Assembly (NCBI RefSeq): GCF_964036635.1 | Contig: NZ_OZ038524.1 | Coordinates: 2,423,001 to 2,487,000, forward strand | Direction: 5' to 3' | DNA from: Tenacibaculum dicentrarchi | GTDB lineage: Bacteria; Bacteroidota; Bacteroidia; Flavobacteriales; Flavobacteriaceae | Length of the DNA: 64,000 nt | Shown here: in pieces, positions 16,436 to 25,158 of the stretch | Layout: every line of letters starts with the position of its first letter | Numbering within the stretch: the first letter of the stretch is position 1 | Position numbers and translations under genes: made by a program | Notes under the pieces: model-generated | The model's input: the letters and a program-made list of their open reading frames with translations, nothing else | Told to the model about the DNA's origin: nothing | The model's database searches: none

Positions 16436-17473
16436 ATGGATAGTAATACAAGCAAAATTATTGTTGGAATTTCAGTTGGAGATACAAACGGAATTGGTAT
16501 TGAAATTATTTTAAAAACTTTTGAAGACAAGCGCATGCTTGATTTTTGTACGCCCGTTATATTCGCCTCTAATCGATTGGTTTCTTATCATAAGAAAAAC
16601 CTAAAACTAAACAACAATATTTTTAGCATCAATTCACTTGATAAAATTGCTGATAATAAAATTAATTTAATGAACTCTTGGGCAGAAGATGTTAAAATTG
16701 AATTGGGTAAATTAACAGAAATTGGTGGAAAGTTTGCATACAAATCATTAGAAACCGCCACCAATGCTTTAAAAGATAACCATATTGATGTGCTACTTAC
16801 CGCACCTATTAGTAAAGAAAATATTCAATCAGAAATATTTAATTTCCCTGGGCATACCGAATATTTAGAAGATAAATTAGACGGAAAAAGCCTCATGATT
16901 TTAATTGCCGATAAATTAAGAGTCGGTTTAATTACCGGGCATATTCCTATTTCAAAAATAGCAGAAAAAATTACACCTGAGCTAATTAAAGCGAAAGTAA
17001 AAATTATGCACACATCATTAAAACAAGATTTTGGCATTACCAAACCAAAAATTGCTATTTTAGGGTTAAATCCTCATTGTGGCGATAACGGAATTATTGG
17101 TGGAGAAGATAACGAAATTGTACGCCCAACAATTGCCGAAATTAAAGAAACAGGCAAATTAATTTTTGGTCCTTATGCTGCCGATGGTTTTTTTGGCTCT
17201 CAAACATACAAGCAATTTGACGGTGTTTTAGCAATGTATCACGACCAAGGATTAGCACCTTTTAAAGCTTTATCTTTTGGAAATGGTGTTAATTTTACAG
17301 CAGGACTGAACAAAGTAAGAACCTCGCCTGACCACGGAACAGGTTTTGATATTGCAGGAAAAAACAAAGCTAACCCCGATTCTTTCAAAGAGGCTTTATT
17401 TACCTCATTACAAATATTTAAGAACAGAAAACAATATGCCGAACTCACAAAAAACGTTTTAAAAGTAAAATAG
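16436..17473 (+). CDS. pdxA: 4-hydroxythreonine-4-phosphate dehydrogenase
   Basis: 345 residues from the ATG at 16436. It catalyses the NAD-dependent oxidation step of pyridoxal phosphate synthesis. Motifs are VGISVGDTNGIGIEI at the N-terminus (a Flavobacteriia variant of GDPAGIGPE), LLTAPISKENI, the metal-ligand region FPGHTEYLED, NPHCGDNG, YHDQGLAPFKAL, and RTSPDHGTGFDIAGK at the end. It is followed by the DUF177-rpmF pair after about 70 bases, a conserved neighbourhood. Confidence 0.95.
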   Translation: MDSNTSKIIVGISVGDTNGIGIEIILKTFEDKRMLDFCTPVIFASNRLVSYHKKNLKLNNNIFSINSLDKIADNKINLMNSWAEDVKIELGKLTEIGGKFAYKSLETATNALKDNHIDVLLTAPISKENIQSEIFNFPGHTEYLEDKLDGKSLMILIADKLRVGLITGHIPISKIAEKITPELIKAKVKIMHTSLKQDFGITKPKIAILGLNPHCGDNGIIGGEDNEIVRPTIAEIKETGKLIFGPYAADGFFGSQTYKQFDGVLAMYHDQGLAPFKALSFGNGVNFTAGLNKVRTSPDHGTGFDIAGKNKANPDSFKEALFTSLQIFKNRKQYAELTKNVLKVK

Positions 17474-17515
17474 TTTTTTTTTAAAGGTAAAATATAAATT
17501 TATAAACATTTTTTA

Positions 17516-17523
17516 TATCTTTG
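17516..17523 (+). promoter_or_regulatory. -7 promoter element of DUF177-rpmF
   Basis: TATCTTTG lies 23 bases before the ATG at 17547. Confidence 0.55.
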
Positions 17524-17546
17524 CAAGCTCAAATTGATAAATATAC

Positions 17547-18083
17547 ATGAAAGACTTAAAAAATTTCGATATCCCTTTTGTAGGTTTAAAAGAAGGAAGT
17601 CACTTGTTTAACTATCAAATTGACAAAAAGTTCTTTGAAGTATTTCAGTTTGATGAATTTGACGACGCAAACATTGTTACTACACTTAACTTTGTAAAAA
17701 AAAGTACATTTTTTGAACTTTCTTTCGCAATAGATGGTACGGTAAACGTACCTTGTGATAGTACTGGTGAGCCATTTGATTTAAAAATTGATGGCATTTT
17801 GAATTTAGTTGTTCAATTTGGAGATGAATATAATGATGAACACGATGAAATTTTGATACTTCCACATGAAAGATATCAATTAAACGTAGCACAATATATC
17901 TACGAATTAATCGTATTATCTGTTCCTAACAGAAGAGTACACCCTGATGTTTTAAATGGAACGATGAAATCTGAAGCTTTACAAAGACTTAATAAATTAA
18001 AAATACAAGACAAAAAAATTGTTGAAGAGGTTTCAACAGACCCAAGATGGGATAAATTAAAGGACTTACTAACAGATAAATAA
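17547..18083 (+). CDS. DUF177 (YceD-like) protein upstream of rpmF
   Basis: 178 residues, acidic. YceD/DUF177 proteins lie next to rpmF in most bacteria and are linked to 23S rRNA accumulation. Here the central PCDSTGEPFDLKIDGIL segment contains one Cys of the usual CxRCL region, followed by an acidic stretch DEYNDEHDEI and PHERYQLNVAQYIYELIVLSVP, typical of the family. It is 6 bases upstream of rpmF, with which it is cotranscribed. Confidence 0.88.
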   Translation: MKDLKNFDIPFVGLKEGSHLFNYQIDKKFFEVFQFDEFDDANIVTTLNFVKKSTFFELSFAIDGTVNVPCDSTGEPFDLKIDGILNLVVQFGDEYNDEHDEILILPHERYQLNVAQYIYELIVLSVPNRRVHPDVLNGTMKSEALQRLNKLKIQDKKIVEEVSTDPRWDKLKDLLTDK

Positions 18084-18089
18084 AACATA

Positions 18090-18284
18090 ATGGCACATCC
18101 TAAGAGAAAAATATCGAAAACTAGAAGAGATAAAAGAAGAACTCACTATAAAGCTTCTGTACCTCAAATAGCTGTTGATCCTACAACTGGAGAAGCTCAT
18201 TTATACCACAGAGCTCACTGGCATGAAGGAAAATTATATTACAGAGGTCAAGTTGTGTTAGAAAGCGCAACTGCTGAGGCTTAA
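18090..18284 (+). CDS. rpmF: 50S ribosomal protein L32
   Basis: 64 residues beginning [20 protein letters not shown], the typical L32 N-terminus. It is the zinc-less (Cys-free) form. It follows the DUF177 gene by 6 bases and is followed by a terminator, then fabH under its own promoter. Confidence 0.97.
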   Translation: MAHPKRKISKTRRDKRRTHYKASVPQIAVDPTTGEAHLYHRAHWHEGKLYYRGQVVLESATAEA

Positions 18285-18304
18285 AAAATAATTTTTTGCA
18301 AAAT

Positions 18305-18334
18305 AAAAAAACCCTCTTTATGAGGGTTTTTTTT
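18305..18334 (+). terminator. Terminator after rpmF
   Basis: AAAAAAACCCTC and GAGGGTTTTTTTT flank a 5-base loop, 20 bases past the rpmF stop. Confidence 0.85.
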
Positions 18335-18398
18335 GTGATTTTAAGTAAAAAATATACATTTTGATGTTTTATACTTTAAAAACTGATATATTTTTCAT

Positions 18399-18406
18399 TA
18401 CTTTTG
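18399..18406 (+). promoter_or_regulatory. -7 promoter element of fabH
   Basis: TACTTTTG, 30 bases before the ATG at 18437. It covers the in-frame TTG at 18404, so that start is excluded. Confidence 0.55.
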
Positions 18407-18436
18407 AAAACTGATTTTACTACTAAACAAACAATT

Positions 18437-19432
18437 ATGACTAAAATAACTGCAGCGATTTCCGCAGTAGGAAAATTTGTTCCTGAATACGCCTTAACAA
18501 ATAAGGAGCTAGAGACAATGGTAGATACTAATGATGAATGGATCACTAGCAGAACAGGTATCAAAGAAAGAAGAATATTAAAAAAAGAAGGAGTAGGTAC
18601 GTCATATATGGCTATTAAAGCTGCCGAAAACTTACTTGAAAAATCAAATATCGACCCGAAAGAGATTGATATGGTTATTGTAGCTACTGCAACTCCTGAT
18701 ATGTTAGTTGCTGCTACAGCGGCGTATACTGCTACCAAAATAGGAGCTGTAAATGCTTTTGCTTACGATTTACAAGCTGCTTGTTCTAGTTTTTTATTCG
18801 GAATGTCAACAGCTGCAAAATATATTGAAAGTGGTCGTTATAAAAAAGTATTGTTAATAGGTGCCGATAAAATGTCGTCAGTAATTGATTATACCGACAG
18901 AGCAACCTGTATTATTTTTGGTGATGGTGCTGGTGCCGTATTATTTGAACCAAATTCAGAAGGCTTAGGCTTACAAGATGAATATTTAAGAAGTGATGGA
19001 ATTGGTAGAGATTTCTTAAAAATTCAGGCAGGTGGATCTATTTTACCTGCATCAGAAGAAACTCTTAAAAATGGACAGCATTTTATAACCCAAGAAGGAA
19101 GAACTGTTTTTAAATATGCCGTTTCTAATATGGCTGATGTTTCTGAAAAAATACTAACAAGAAATAATCTTTCTAAAGATGATGTTGATTGGTTAGTGCC
19201 TCATCAAGCCAATAACAGAATTATTGAAGCTACTGCAAATAGAGTTGGATTAGAATCTGAAAAAGTAATGGTTAATATCCATAAATATGGAAATACTACT
19301 TCAGCTACTCTACCTTTACTACTTGCTGATTATGAAAACGACCTTAAAAAAGGAAATAACTTAATTTTTGCTGCATTTGGTGGAGGCTTCACATGGGGTT
19401 CTATCTACTTAAAATGGGCATATAATTCATAA
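18437..19432 (+). CDS. fabH: Beta-ketoacyl-ACP synthase III
   Basis: 331 residues from the ATG at 18437. It joins an acyl-CoA primer with malonyl-ACP to start fatty acid synthesis. The catalytic triad is visible: Cys116 in LQAACSSFLFG, His in VPHQANNRII, and Asn in HKYGNTTSAT. The glycine-rich C-terminus FAAFGGGFTWGSIYLKW is intact. It precedes accB by 27 bases, an operon supplying malonyl-CoA. Confidence 0.96.
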   Translation: MTKITAAISAVGKFVPEYALTNKELETMVDTNDEWITSRTGIKERRILKKEGVGTSYMAIKAAENLLEKSNIDPKEIDMVIVATATPDMLVAATAAYTATKIGAVNAFAYDLQAACSSFLFGMSTAAKYIESGRYKKVLLIGADKMSSVIDYTDRATCIIFGDGAGAVLFEPNSEGLGLQDEYLRSDGIGRDFLKIQAGGSILPASEETLKNGQHFITQEGRTVFKYAVSNMADVSEKILTRNNLSKDDVDWLVPHQANNRIIEATANRVGLESEKVMVNIHKYGNTTSATLPLLLADYENDLKKGNNLIFAAFGGGFTWGSIYLKWAYNS

Positions 19433-19459
19433 AAAACCAAAAAACTAAAATTTAGGAAT

Positions 19460-19945
19460 ATGGATATTAAAGAAATTCAAAGTCTTATTAAATTTGTAGC
19501 AAAGTCAGGTGCAAGTGAAGTAAAGTTAGAAATGGAAGATATTAAAATCACCATTAAAACTGGAAGCGAAACTCCTGAAACTACATTTATTCAGACTGCT
19601 GCTCCTATGGGAGTAGCTCCTCAAATGATGGCTCAAGCTCCTGTAACTACAGCAGCACCTGTAGCTACGTCAAATGACGCTGCTAAAACAGAAGAAGACG
19701 CTAAATATATTACTATAAAGTCTCCAATTATTGGAACTTTTTATAGAAAACCATCTCCAGACAAACCTAATTTTGCTGAAGTAGGTACTGAAGTAAAAGT
19801 AGGTGATACCGTTTGTGTTATTGAAGCAATGAAATTATTTAACGAAATTGAATCTGAAATTTCAGGTAAAATCGTTAAAGTATTAGTAGATGATGCTACA
19901 CCTGTAGAGTTTGATCAACCATTATTTTTAGTAGATCCATCTTAA
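19460..19945 (+). CDS. accB: Acetyl-CoA carboxylase biotin carboxyl carrier protein
   Basis: 161 residues. Residues 1-40 form the family N-terminal domain (MDIKEIQSLIKFVAKSGASE), residues about 45-85 are a Pro/Ala/Thr linker, and the biotinyl domain ends the protein with EAMKLFNEI, in which Lys125 is the biotinylation site. It works with AccC as the carboxylation half of acetyl-CoA carboxylase. A 13-bp hairpin separates it from accC. Confidence 0.96.
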   Translation: MDIKEIQSLIKFVAKSGASEVKLEMEDIKITIKTGSETPETTFIQTAAPMGVAPQMMAQAPVTTAAPVATSNDAAKTEEDAKYITIKSPIIGTFYRKPSPDKPNFAEVGTEVKVGDTVCVIEAMKLFNEIESEISGKIVKVLVDDATPVEFDQPLFLVDPS

Positions 19946-19954
19946 TTTACATAT

Positions 19955-19999
19955 AACTCCAAATAATAGAAGTAAATATTTACGCTATTATTTGGAGTT
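19955..19999 (+). terminator. Intercistronic hairpin between accB and accC
   Basis: AACTCCAAATAAT and ATTATTTGGAGTT make a 13-bp perfect stem with a 19-base loop, followed by TTTAAAATTTTT. It may be an attenuator or partial terminator, or an RNA-stability element. Confidence 0.6.
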
Positions 20000-20017
20000 T
20001 TAAAATTTTTAGAACGT

Positions 20018-21361
20018 ATGTTTAAAAAGATATTAATTGCCAATAGAGGTGAAATTGCACTACGTGTAATTAGAACCTGTAAAGAAATGGGCATCAAAAC
20101 TGTTGCTGTTTATTCTAAAGCAGATGCAGAAAGCTTACACGTAAAATTTGCTGATGAAGCAGTATGTATAGGTCCTGCGGCTAGTAACGAATCTTATTTA
20201 AAAATGGATCGTATTATTGCTGCTGCTGAAATTACAAATGCAGATGCTATTCACCCTGGTTATGGTTTCTTATCAGAAAATGCTAAATTTTCTAAATTAT
20301 GTGATGAACATGATTTAAAATTTATTGGTGCTTCACCTGAAATGATTGACCGTATGGGAGATAAAGCAAATGCTAAATCTACCATGATAGCTGCTGGTGT
20401 ACCTTGTGTACCTGGAAGTGAAGGTGTTATTGAAGATTTTGATGCATGTGTAAAAACTGCTTTAGAAACTGGATACCCTGTAATGCTAAAAGCTTCTGCT
20501 GGAGGTGGTGGAAAAGGAATGCGTGCTGTTTGGAAAGCCGAAGATTTAAAAGACGCTTGGGATTCTGCACGTCAAGAATCAAAAGCTGCCTTTGGTAATG
20601 ATGATATGTATATGGAAAAGCTGATTGAAGAGCCTCGCCATATCGAAATTCAAATTATTGGAGATTCTTTCGGAAAAGCATGTCATTTATCAGAAAGAGA
20701 TTGCTCGGTACAACGCCGTCATCAAAAATTAACCGAAGAAACTCCTTCGCCGTTTATGACCGATGAATTACGTACTAAAATGGGTGATGCTGCTGTAAAA
20801 GCTGCCGAATTCATTAAGTATGAAGGTGCTGGAACTGTTGAGTTTTTAGTCGATAAACATCGTAATTTCTTCTTTATGGAGATGAATACTCGTATTCAAG
20901 TAGAGCACCCAATTACCGAAGAAGTTGTTGATTACGATTTAATTCGTGAGCAAATTTTAGTTGCCGCAGGTGTGCCAATTTCAGGAAAAAATTACTTCCC
21001 AAAATTACATGCTATTGAATGTAGAATTAATGCAGAAGACCCTTTTAATGGTTTTAGACCTGCACCAGGTAAAATAACCTCATACCATGCACCAGGAGGT
21101 CATGGAGTTCGTATAGATACACACGTATATGCTGGTTATATGATTCCGCCAAACTACGATTCAATGATTTCTAAATTAATTGTAACCGCACAAACTCGTG
21201 AAGAAGCAATTAACAAAATGAAGCGTGCCTTAGATGAATATATTATTGAAGGAGTAAAAACAACCATTCCTTTTCACAGACAATTAATGGATCACCCTGA
21301 TTATATTTCAGGGAATTACACCACTAAGTTTATGGAAGATTTTGAAATGAAAGTAGAATAA
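20018..21361 (+). CDS. accC: Acetyl-CoA carboxylase, biotin carboxylase subunit
   Basis: 447 residues, typical length. It carboxylates the biotin of AccB using ATP and bicarbonate. Motifs are [20 protein letters not shown] at the start, the glycine-rich ATP loop [14 protein letters not shown], the ATP-grasp segment [29 protein letters not shown], and the catalytic [15 protein letters not shown]. It follows accB across a hairpin and is followed by a terminator. Confidence 0.97.
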   Translation: MFKKILIANRGEIALRVIRTCKEMGIKTVAVYSKADAESLHVKFADEAVCIGPAASNESYLKMDRIIAAAEITNADAIHPGYGFLSENAKFSKLCDEHDLKFIGASPEMIDRMGDKANAKSTMIAAGVPCVPGSEGVIEDFDACVKTALETGYPVMLKASAGGGGKGMRAVWKAEDLKDAWDSARQESKAAFGNDDMYMEKLIEEPRHIEIQIIGDSFGKACHLSERDCSVQRRHQKLTEETPSPFMTDELRTKMGDAAVKAAEFIKYEGAGTVEFLVDKHRNFFFMEMNTRIQVEHPITEEVVDYDLIREQILVAAGVPISGKNYFPKLHAIECRINAEDPFNGFRPAPGKITSYHAPGGHGVRIDTHVYAGYMIPPNYDSMISKLIVTAQTREEAINKMKRALDEYIIEGVKTTIPFHRQLMDHPDYISGNYTTKFMEDFEMKVE

Positions 21362-21376
21362 TTTTTCAAATTATAT

Positions 21377-21411
21377 AAAAAAAATCAGTGATTAAACCCA
21401 CTGATTTTTTT
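21377..21411 (+). terminator. Terminator after accC
   Basis: AAAAAATCAGTG and CACTGATTTTTT surround an 8-base loop, 15 bases beyond the accC stop and just ahead of the waaA promoter. Confidence 0.85.
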
Positions 21412-21417
21412 ATTTCC

Positions 21418-21425
21418 TAAATTTG
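21418..21425 (+). promoter_or_regulatory. -7 promoter element of waaA
   Basis: TAAATTTG ends 4 bases before the waaA ATG, so the transcript is likely to begin at or next to the start codon. Confidence 0.5.
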
Positions 21426-21429
21426 CGTT

Positions 21430-22668
21430 ATGAATTTTATTTATAACCTATTACTTTTTAAAGTATCAATACTACTTCGCTTTATAGCCTTATTCAATAA
21501 AAAAATAAAACTTTTTGTTGATGGACGAAAACAAACATTTTCGAAATTAGAAAACATCAAAAAAACCGATAAAGTTATTTGGTTTCATGCCGCTTCATTG
21601 GGCGAATTTGAACAAGGCAGACCCATCATTGAAGCCTTAAAAGAACGCTATAAAAATCATAAAATAGTGGTTACTTTTTTTTCTCCTTCGGGCTATGAAA
21701 TCAGAAAAAATTATCCTCTAGCCGATGTCGTTTGTTATTTACCTTTCGATACAAAAGCAAATGTTAAAAAATTTATTGCTAAAATACATCCCGAAATAGC
21801 TATTATTATCAAATACGAATTCTGGCCAAATCTTTTATCCGAAGTAAAAAAACAAGGGATTAATACCATTTTAATTTCAGGAATTTTCAGAGAAAAACAA
21901 TCATTTTTTAAATGGTATGGTGGTTTTATGCGTAATAAATTAAAAGCTTTTAATCATTTTTATGTTCAAAATGAAGCATCTAAAAAACTACTTTCTAGTA
22001 TTGGTTTTCAAAACATAACCATTGCTGGCGATACCCGATTTGACAGGGTTCACGATATTTTAAAACAAGATAATTCGCTTGATTTTATCAATAAATTTAA
22101 AAACAACAGCTATACCGTAGTTGCAGGAAGTACTTGGGAAGAAGATGAAAAGCTACTCGTAAATTACATAAATAATCACGCTTCAGCCGATGAAAAATTT
22201 ATCATCGCACCGCATAACATCAATCAAAAACAAATAAAGGAACTTCAAAAATCTATCAATAAAAAAACAATTTTATATTCTGAAAAAGAAGGTCAAAATT
22301 TATCAGAAAATCAAGTTTTTATTATTGATACCATTGGTTTGTTAACAAAAATTTATTCCTATGCCGATGTAGCTTACGTGGGCGGAGGCTTAGCCACAGG
22401 GCTTCATAACATACTCGAGCCCGCAACTTTTGGAATACCCATTGTTTTTGGAGCCAACAAATACAAAAAATTTCAAGAAGCTACCGATTTACTAAAACTA
22501 GGCAGTGTTACAATTGTTACAAATAATGAAGATTTTTCTAGTAATTTTACAACTTTAAAAGCAAACGCTAATTTGAGAACAAAAATGGGCAGTGAAAACT
22601 ATCATTATATTAAAAACAATATTGGCGCGACTAAAATTATCATGAACTATATAAAAAACACCTTATAA
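21430..22668 (+). CDS. waaA: 3-deoxy-D-manno-octulosonic acid (Kdo) transferase
   Basis: 412 residues. It transfers Kdo to lipid A precursor, the first inner-core step of LPS. After a short N-terminal hydrophobic anchor, the family core WFHAASLGEFEQGRPIIEAL is clear, followed by YEFWPNLL, VVAGSTWEEDE and DTIGLLTKIYSYADVAYVGG with the final acceptor-site Gly-rich loop GGGLATGLHNILEPATFGIP. Its stop overlaps the next start by 1 base (TAATG at 22666-22670), so translation is coupled. Confidence 0.93.
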   Translation: MNFIYNLLLFKVSILLRFIALFNKKIKLFVDGRKQTFSKLENIKKTDKVIWFHAASLGEFEQGRPIIEALKERYKNHKIVVTFFSPSGYEIRKNYPLADVVCYLPFDTKANVKKFIAKIHPEIAIIIKYEFWPNLLSEVKKQGINTILISGIFREKQSFFKWYGGFMRNKLKAFNHFYVQNEASKKLLSSIGFQNITIAGDTRFDRVHDILKQDNSLDFINKFKNNSYTVVAGSTWEEDEKLLVNYINNHASADEKFIIAPHNINQKQIKELQKSINKKTILYSEKEGQNLSENQVFIIDTIGLLTKIYSYADVAYVGGGLATGLHNILEPATFGIPIVFGANKYKKFQEATDLLKLGSVTIVTNNEDFSSNFTTLKANANLRTKMGSENYHYIKNNIGATKIIMNYIKNTL

Positions 22669-23231
22669 TGGATATTATTTTACAACCTTGGACATGGTAT
22701 GTTGCTGGTCCTTTAATTGCCTTTGTACTTTTTTTATTTTTTTACTTCGGAAAAAGCTTTGGCGTATCGACCAACTTAGAAACCATGTGTACCATTGCGG
22801 GCGCAGGAAAAGTTTCTGATTATTTCAAAAAAGATTGGAAACAACGCGATTGGGCACTTACTTTTTTAATCGGATTAATTATTGGTGGTTTTATCGCTAT
22901 TAATTATTTATCGGCAACAAAAACGATTCAATTAAACCCAAAAACAGTACAAGAATTGGCTAATTTAGGCTTTGCAAACGCAGGAAATTCTTTTGTACCT
23001 CCTGAAATTTTCAGCATCGAAAATATGCTAACTTTTAAAGGATTTTCACTATTATTAATTGCAGGAATTTTAATTGGTTTCGGAACTAGGTATGCTGGCG
23101 GATGTACATCTGGGCATGCAATTACAGGCTTAAGTAGTTTGCAATTACCTTCTTTAATTGCCGTAATCGGTTTTTTTATTGGAGGTTTATTAATGACATG
23201 GGTCTTTTTCCCATTAATTTTTGAGCTTTAA
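22668..23231 (+). CDS. YeeE/YedE family membrane protein (thiosulfate/sulfur transport), N-terminal half of a split pair
   Basis: 187 residues with four or five membrane helices. The Cys motif GGCTSGHAITGLSSLQLPS, conserved in YeeE/YedE sulfur-compound transporters, lies in the second half (TRYAGGCTSGH). It overlaps waaA by 1 base and is followed after 15 bases by a partner with the other half motif. In Flavobacteriia the two-gene pair is usual, here attached to the waaA transcription unit. Confidence 0.85.
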   Translation: MDIILQPWTWYVAGPLIAFVLFLFFYFGKSFGVSTNLETMCTIAGAGKVSDYFKKDWKQRDWALTFLIGLIIGGFIAINYLSATKTIQLNPKTVQELANLGFANAGNSFVPPEIFSIENMLTFKGFSLLLIAGILIGFGTRYAGGCTSGHAITGLSSLQLPSLIAVIGFFIGGLLMTWVFFPLIFEL

Positions 23232-23246
23232 TTTTTAAAAAACAGT

Positions 23247-23660
23247 ATGAAAAATATAAAATTTTTAATAATCGGTATTTTATTTGGTATTATAATGACC
23301 AAATCGGAAGCAATTTCATGGTACAGAATTTACGAAATGTTTAAATTCCAATCCTTTCATATGTACGGAATTATAGGCTCGGCAGTGGCGGTTTCTATGG
23401 TATTTATGTATCTCTTTAAAAAAGGCACAATTAAAGATTATCTAGGAAATAAAATCAATATAAAAGATAAGAAAAAAGGATATATAAGAACCCTTGTTGG
23501 TGGAACTATTTTTGGGCTTGGATGGGCGTTAGCAGGTGCTTGCCCCGCTCCTATTTTCGTATTAATTGGTCATAGTGTGTTTCCTATTATTATTGTTTTA
23601 ATAGGTGCAATATTGGGCGCTTTCATATACGGATTACTAAGTAAAAAATTACCGAATTAG
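23247..23660 (+). CDS. DUF6691/YeeE-type membrane protein, second half of the split sulfur transporter
   Basis: 137 residues with four predicted helices. The motif GLGWALAGACPAPIFVLIGH carries the conserved Cys of the second YeeE/YedE half. It would combine with the preceding protein to form a full transporter for thiosulfate or a similar sulfur compound (family knowledge; no substrate proof here). It is followed by a palindromic repeat and is convergent with the DUF4230 gene. Confidence 0.83.
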   Translation: MKNIKFLIIGILFGIIMTKSEAISWYRIYEMFKFQSFHMYGIIGSAVAVSMVFMYLFKKGTIKDYLGNKINIKDKKKGYIRTLVGGTIFGLGWALAGACPAPIFVLIGHSVFPIIIVLIGAILGAFIYGLLSKKLPN

Positions 23661-23683
23661 GTTTAGAATACTAAAGATTATTT

Positions 23684-23774
23684 GAAGCAATTTCCCGCTT
23701 TCCGCACTCGCTTTTTTTTGAAGAAAAATCAAAAAAAGAGCTCAAACAATTGCTTCAATCGGGGCTAGGCATTT
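23684..23774 (+). repeat. Dispersed palindromic intergenic repeat, copy 2
   Basis: The left arm GAAGCAATTTCCCGCTTTCC, A/T hairpin CTTTTTTTTGA / TCAAAAAAAG and right arm CAATTGCTTCAATCGGGGCT are all intact. It lies between convergent genes. The 9-bp outer pair GAAGCAATT / AATTGCTTC is perfect in this copy. Confidence 0.88.
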
Positions 23775-23810
23775 GTACTAAATTTTAACAATCAGCAAGC
23801 TTGTTTATGC

Positions 23811-24422
23811 CTAGTCTTTCAATAAATCGGTATCAACTAGCCTTTGCGAATTGGTTTTATCAACTACTTTCCAATTATAAATTTTCGAAAGTTGATAAAT
23901 TTTTGATAACTCTTCAAACAAACGTGTTTTGGCATCTATTTTTAACCGAGAAACTGTAATTGTCGATTTAATATTTTCAATAGCTTTAGTATTTAAATTA
24001 TTCAAATCTGATTTTGAAAACGTATTAAATTGACTTTGCTGCAAGTCAAAATACTTAATATCAGGAGCAATAACCACCAGCTCTTCTGGTATTTTATGAA
24101 TAATTATTTGCTTGCCGATACTATCAATTTCAATAGTTAATTTTGATAAATCATAGCCAACCTCCACTTTTGCATTGACCGACAATATGGCTTTTTTTTC
24201 AAAAGCTACATAATCATAAAAGTATTTTTTAGTATCAGAAAAATGATACATTTCAGAAAAACTCCCTTGCGAAACTACCAATTTACGTAGGTTTTTAATA
24301 CCGTTTAAAACCACTTGAATTTCTTCCTTTTGCTGTGTTCTCTCTATCTTTTTTTCATACCATAATTTGGCAAGTAAAAAACCGAGTAAAAAAATAGCGA
24401 TATACTTAAATAAACCTATCAT
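23811..24422 (-). CDS. DUF4230 family protein
   Basis: 203 residues with a single N-terminal membrane anchor (IGLFKYIAIFLLGFLLAKLWY) and a soluble remainder. The region KKAILSVNAKVEVGYDLSKL and IHKIPEELVVIAPDIKYFDLQ matches DUF4230 as I recall it. Function is unknown. It stands as a monocistron or may share transcription with lspA about 95 bases upstream. No enzymatic motif is apparent. Confidence 0.75.
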   Translation of the reverse strand: MIGLFKYIAIFLLGFLLAKLWYEKKIERTQQKEEIQVVLNGIKNLRKLVVSQGSFSEMYHFSDTKKYFYDYVAFEKKAILSVNAKVEVGYDLSKLTIEIDSIGKQIIIHKIPEELVVIAPDIKYFDLQQSQFNTFSKSDLNNLNTKAIENIKSTITVSRLKIDAKTRLFEELSKIYQLSKIYNWKVVDKTNSQRLVDTDLLKD

Positions 24423-24517
24423 TTTGTTTTTTTATAAATATAATAAAAGAACCTGAAAGCCTGTTTAAATATCGGCTAAAAAAAATACAATTCAAAATAA
24501 GAGCCGTTACTTTAAAA

Positions 24518-25090
24518 CTATTCTTCTTTAGGAAAAGCCTGTTTATTAAACAAAAACAACAAGGCAACACCGATGCTAATCCAAGCATCGGCACCGTTAA
24601 AAATAGCGTTAAAAAAAGTGAAATTTTCACCCTGATACATCGGAAAATAAAGCATATCTACTACTTTACCATGAAATAATTCACCATAAGGTTTATCTGA
24701 GAATAAGGTGGCTAAATTATGATATGAACTATCAAAAATAACTCCATAAAAAACAGAGTCAATAATATTTCCGATAGCGCCTGCCAATACCAAAGAAATA
24801 GCAATAACTACCGCCGTATGCACTTCTTTTTTTATAGTTTGCAATAACCAATATATAATTCCTGAAACAGCAACAACCCTAAACAAGGTTAAAAATAATT
24901 TTCCTGCTCTACCGCCAAATTCAAAGCCCCAAGCCATACCATTATTTTCAGTAAAATGAATTTTAAACCAATCGGCAAAAACAACTACCTCTTCACCAAG
25001 TTGAAAATGTGTTTTAACATATATTTTACTAATTTGATCTATTAAGATTGCCAGAATTACGGTAACTATTGCAATGGTTTTTTTAGACAT
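24518..25090 (-). CDS. lspA: Prolipoprotein signal peptidase
   Basis: 190 residues, four membrane helices. It cleaves lipidated prolipoproteins. The catalytic Asp motifs are GAIGNIIDSVFYGVIFD and FNGADAWISIGVALLFLF (FNxAD in the canonical form), and ILIDQISKIYVKTHF is at the N-terminus. The extended loop between them is usual in Flavobacteriia. The promoter is at 25110-25117. Several lipoproteins in this window (efflux adaptor, MbnP, 6327 protein) are likely substrates. Confidence 0.95.
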   Translation of the reverse strand: MSKKTIAIVTVILAILIDQISKIYVKTHFQLGEEVVVFADWFKIHFTENNGMAWGFEFGGRAGKLFLTLFRVVAVSGIIYWLLQTIKKEVHTAVVIAISLVLAGAIGNIIDSVFYGVIFDSSYHNLATLFSDKPYGELFHGKVVDMLYFPMYQGENFTFFNAIFNGADAWISIGVALLFLFNKQAFPKEE

Positions 25091-25109
25091 TTTTTTAATT
25101 TAAGAGTAA

Positions 25110-25117
25110 CAAAAATA
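25110..25117 (-). promoter_or_regulatory. -7 promoter element of lspA
   Basis: The minus strand reads TATTTTTG, 19 bases before the lspA ATG. Confidence 0.5.
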
Positions 25118-25158
25118 AGCATATTCTTAGTTAATTAACAAGCTTTATTCGCTTTGCT

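Noticed and set aside
24406..24630. Minus-strand open frame of 74 codons between DUF4230 and lspA
   Set aside because: It overlaps the conserved C-terminus of LspA in another frame, so it is a shadow.
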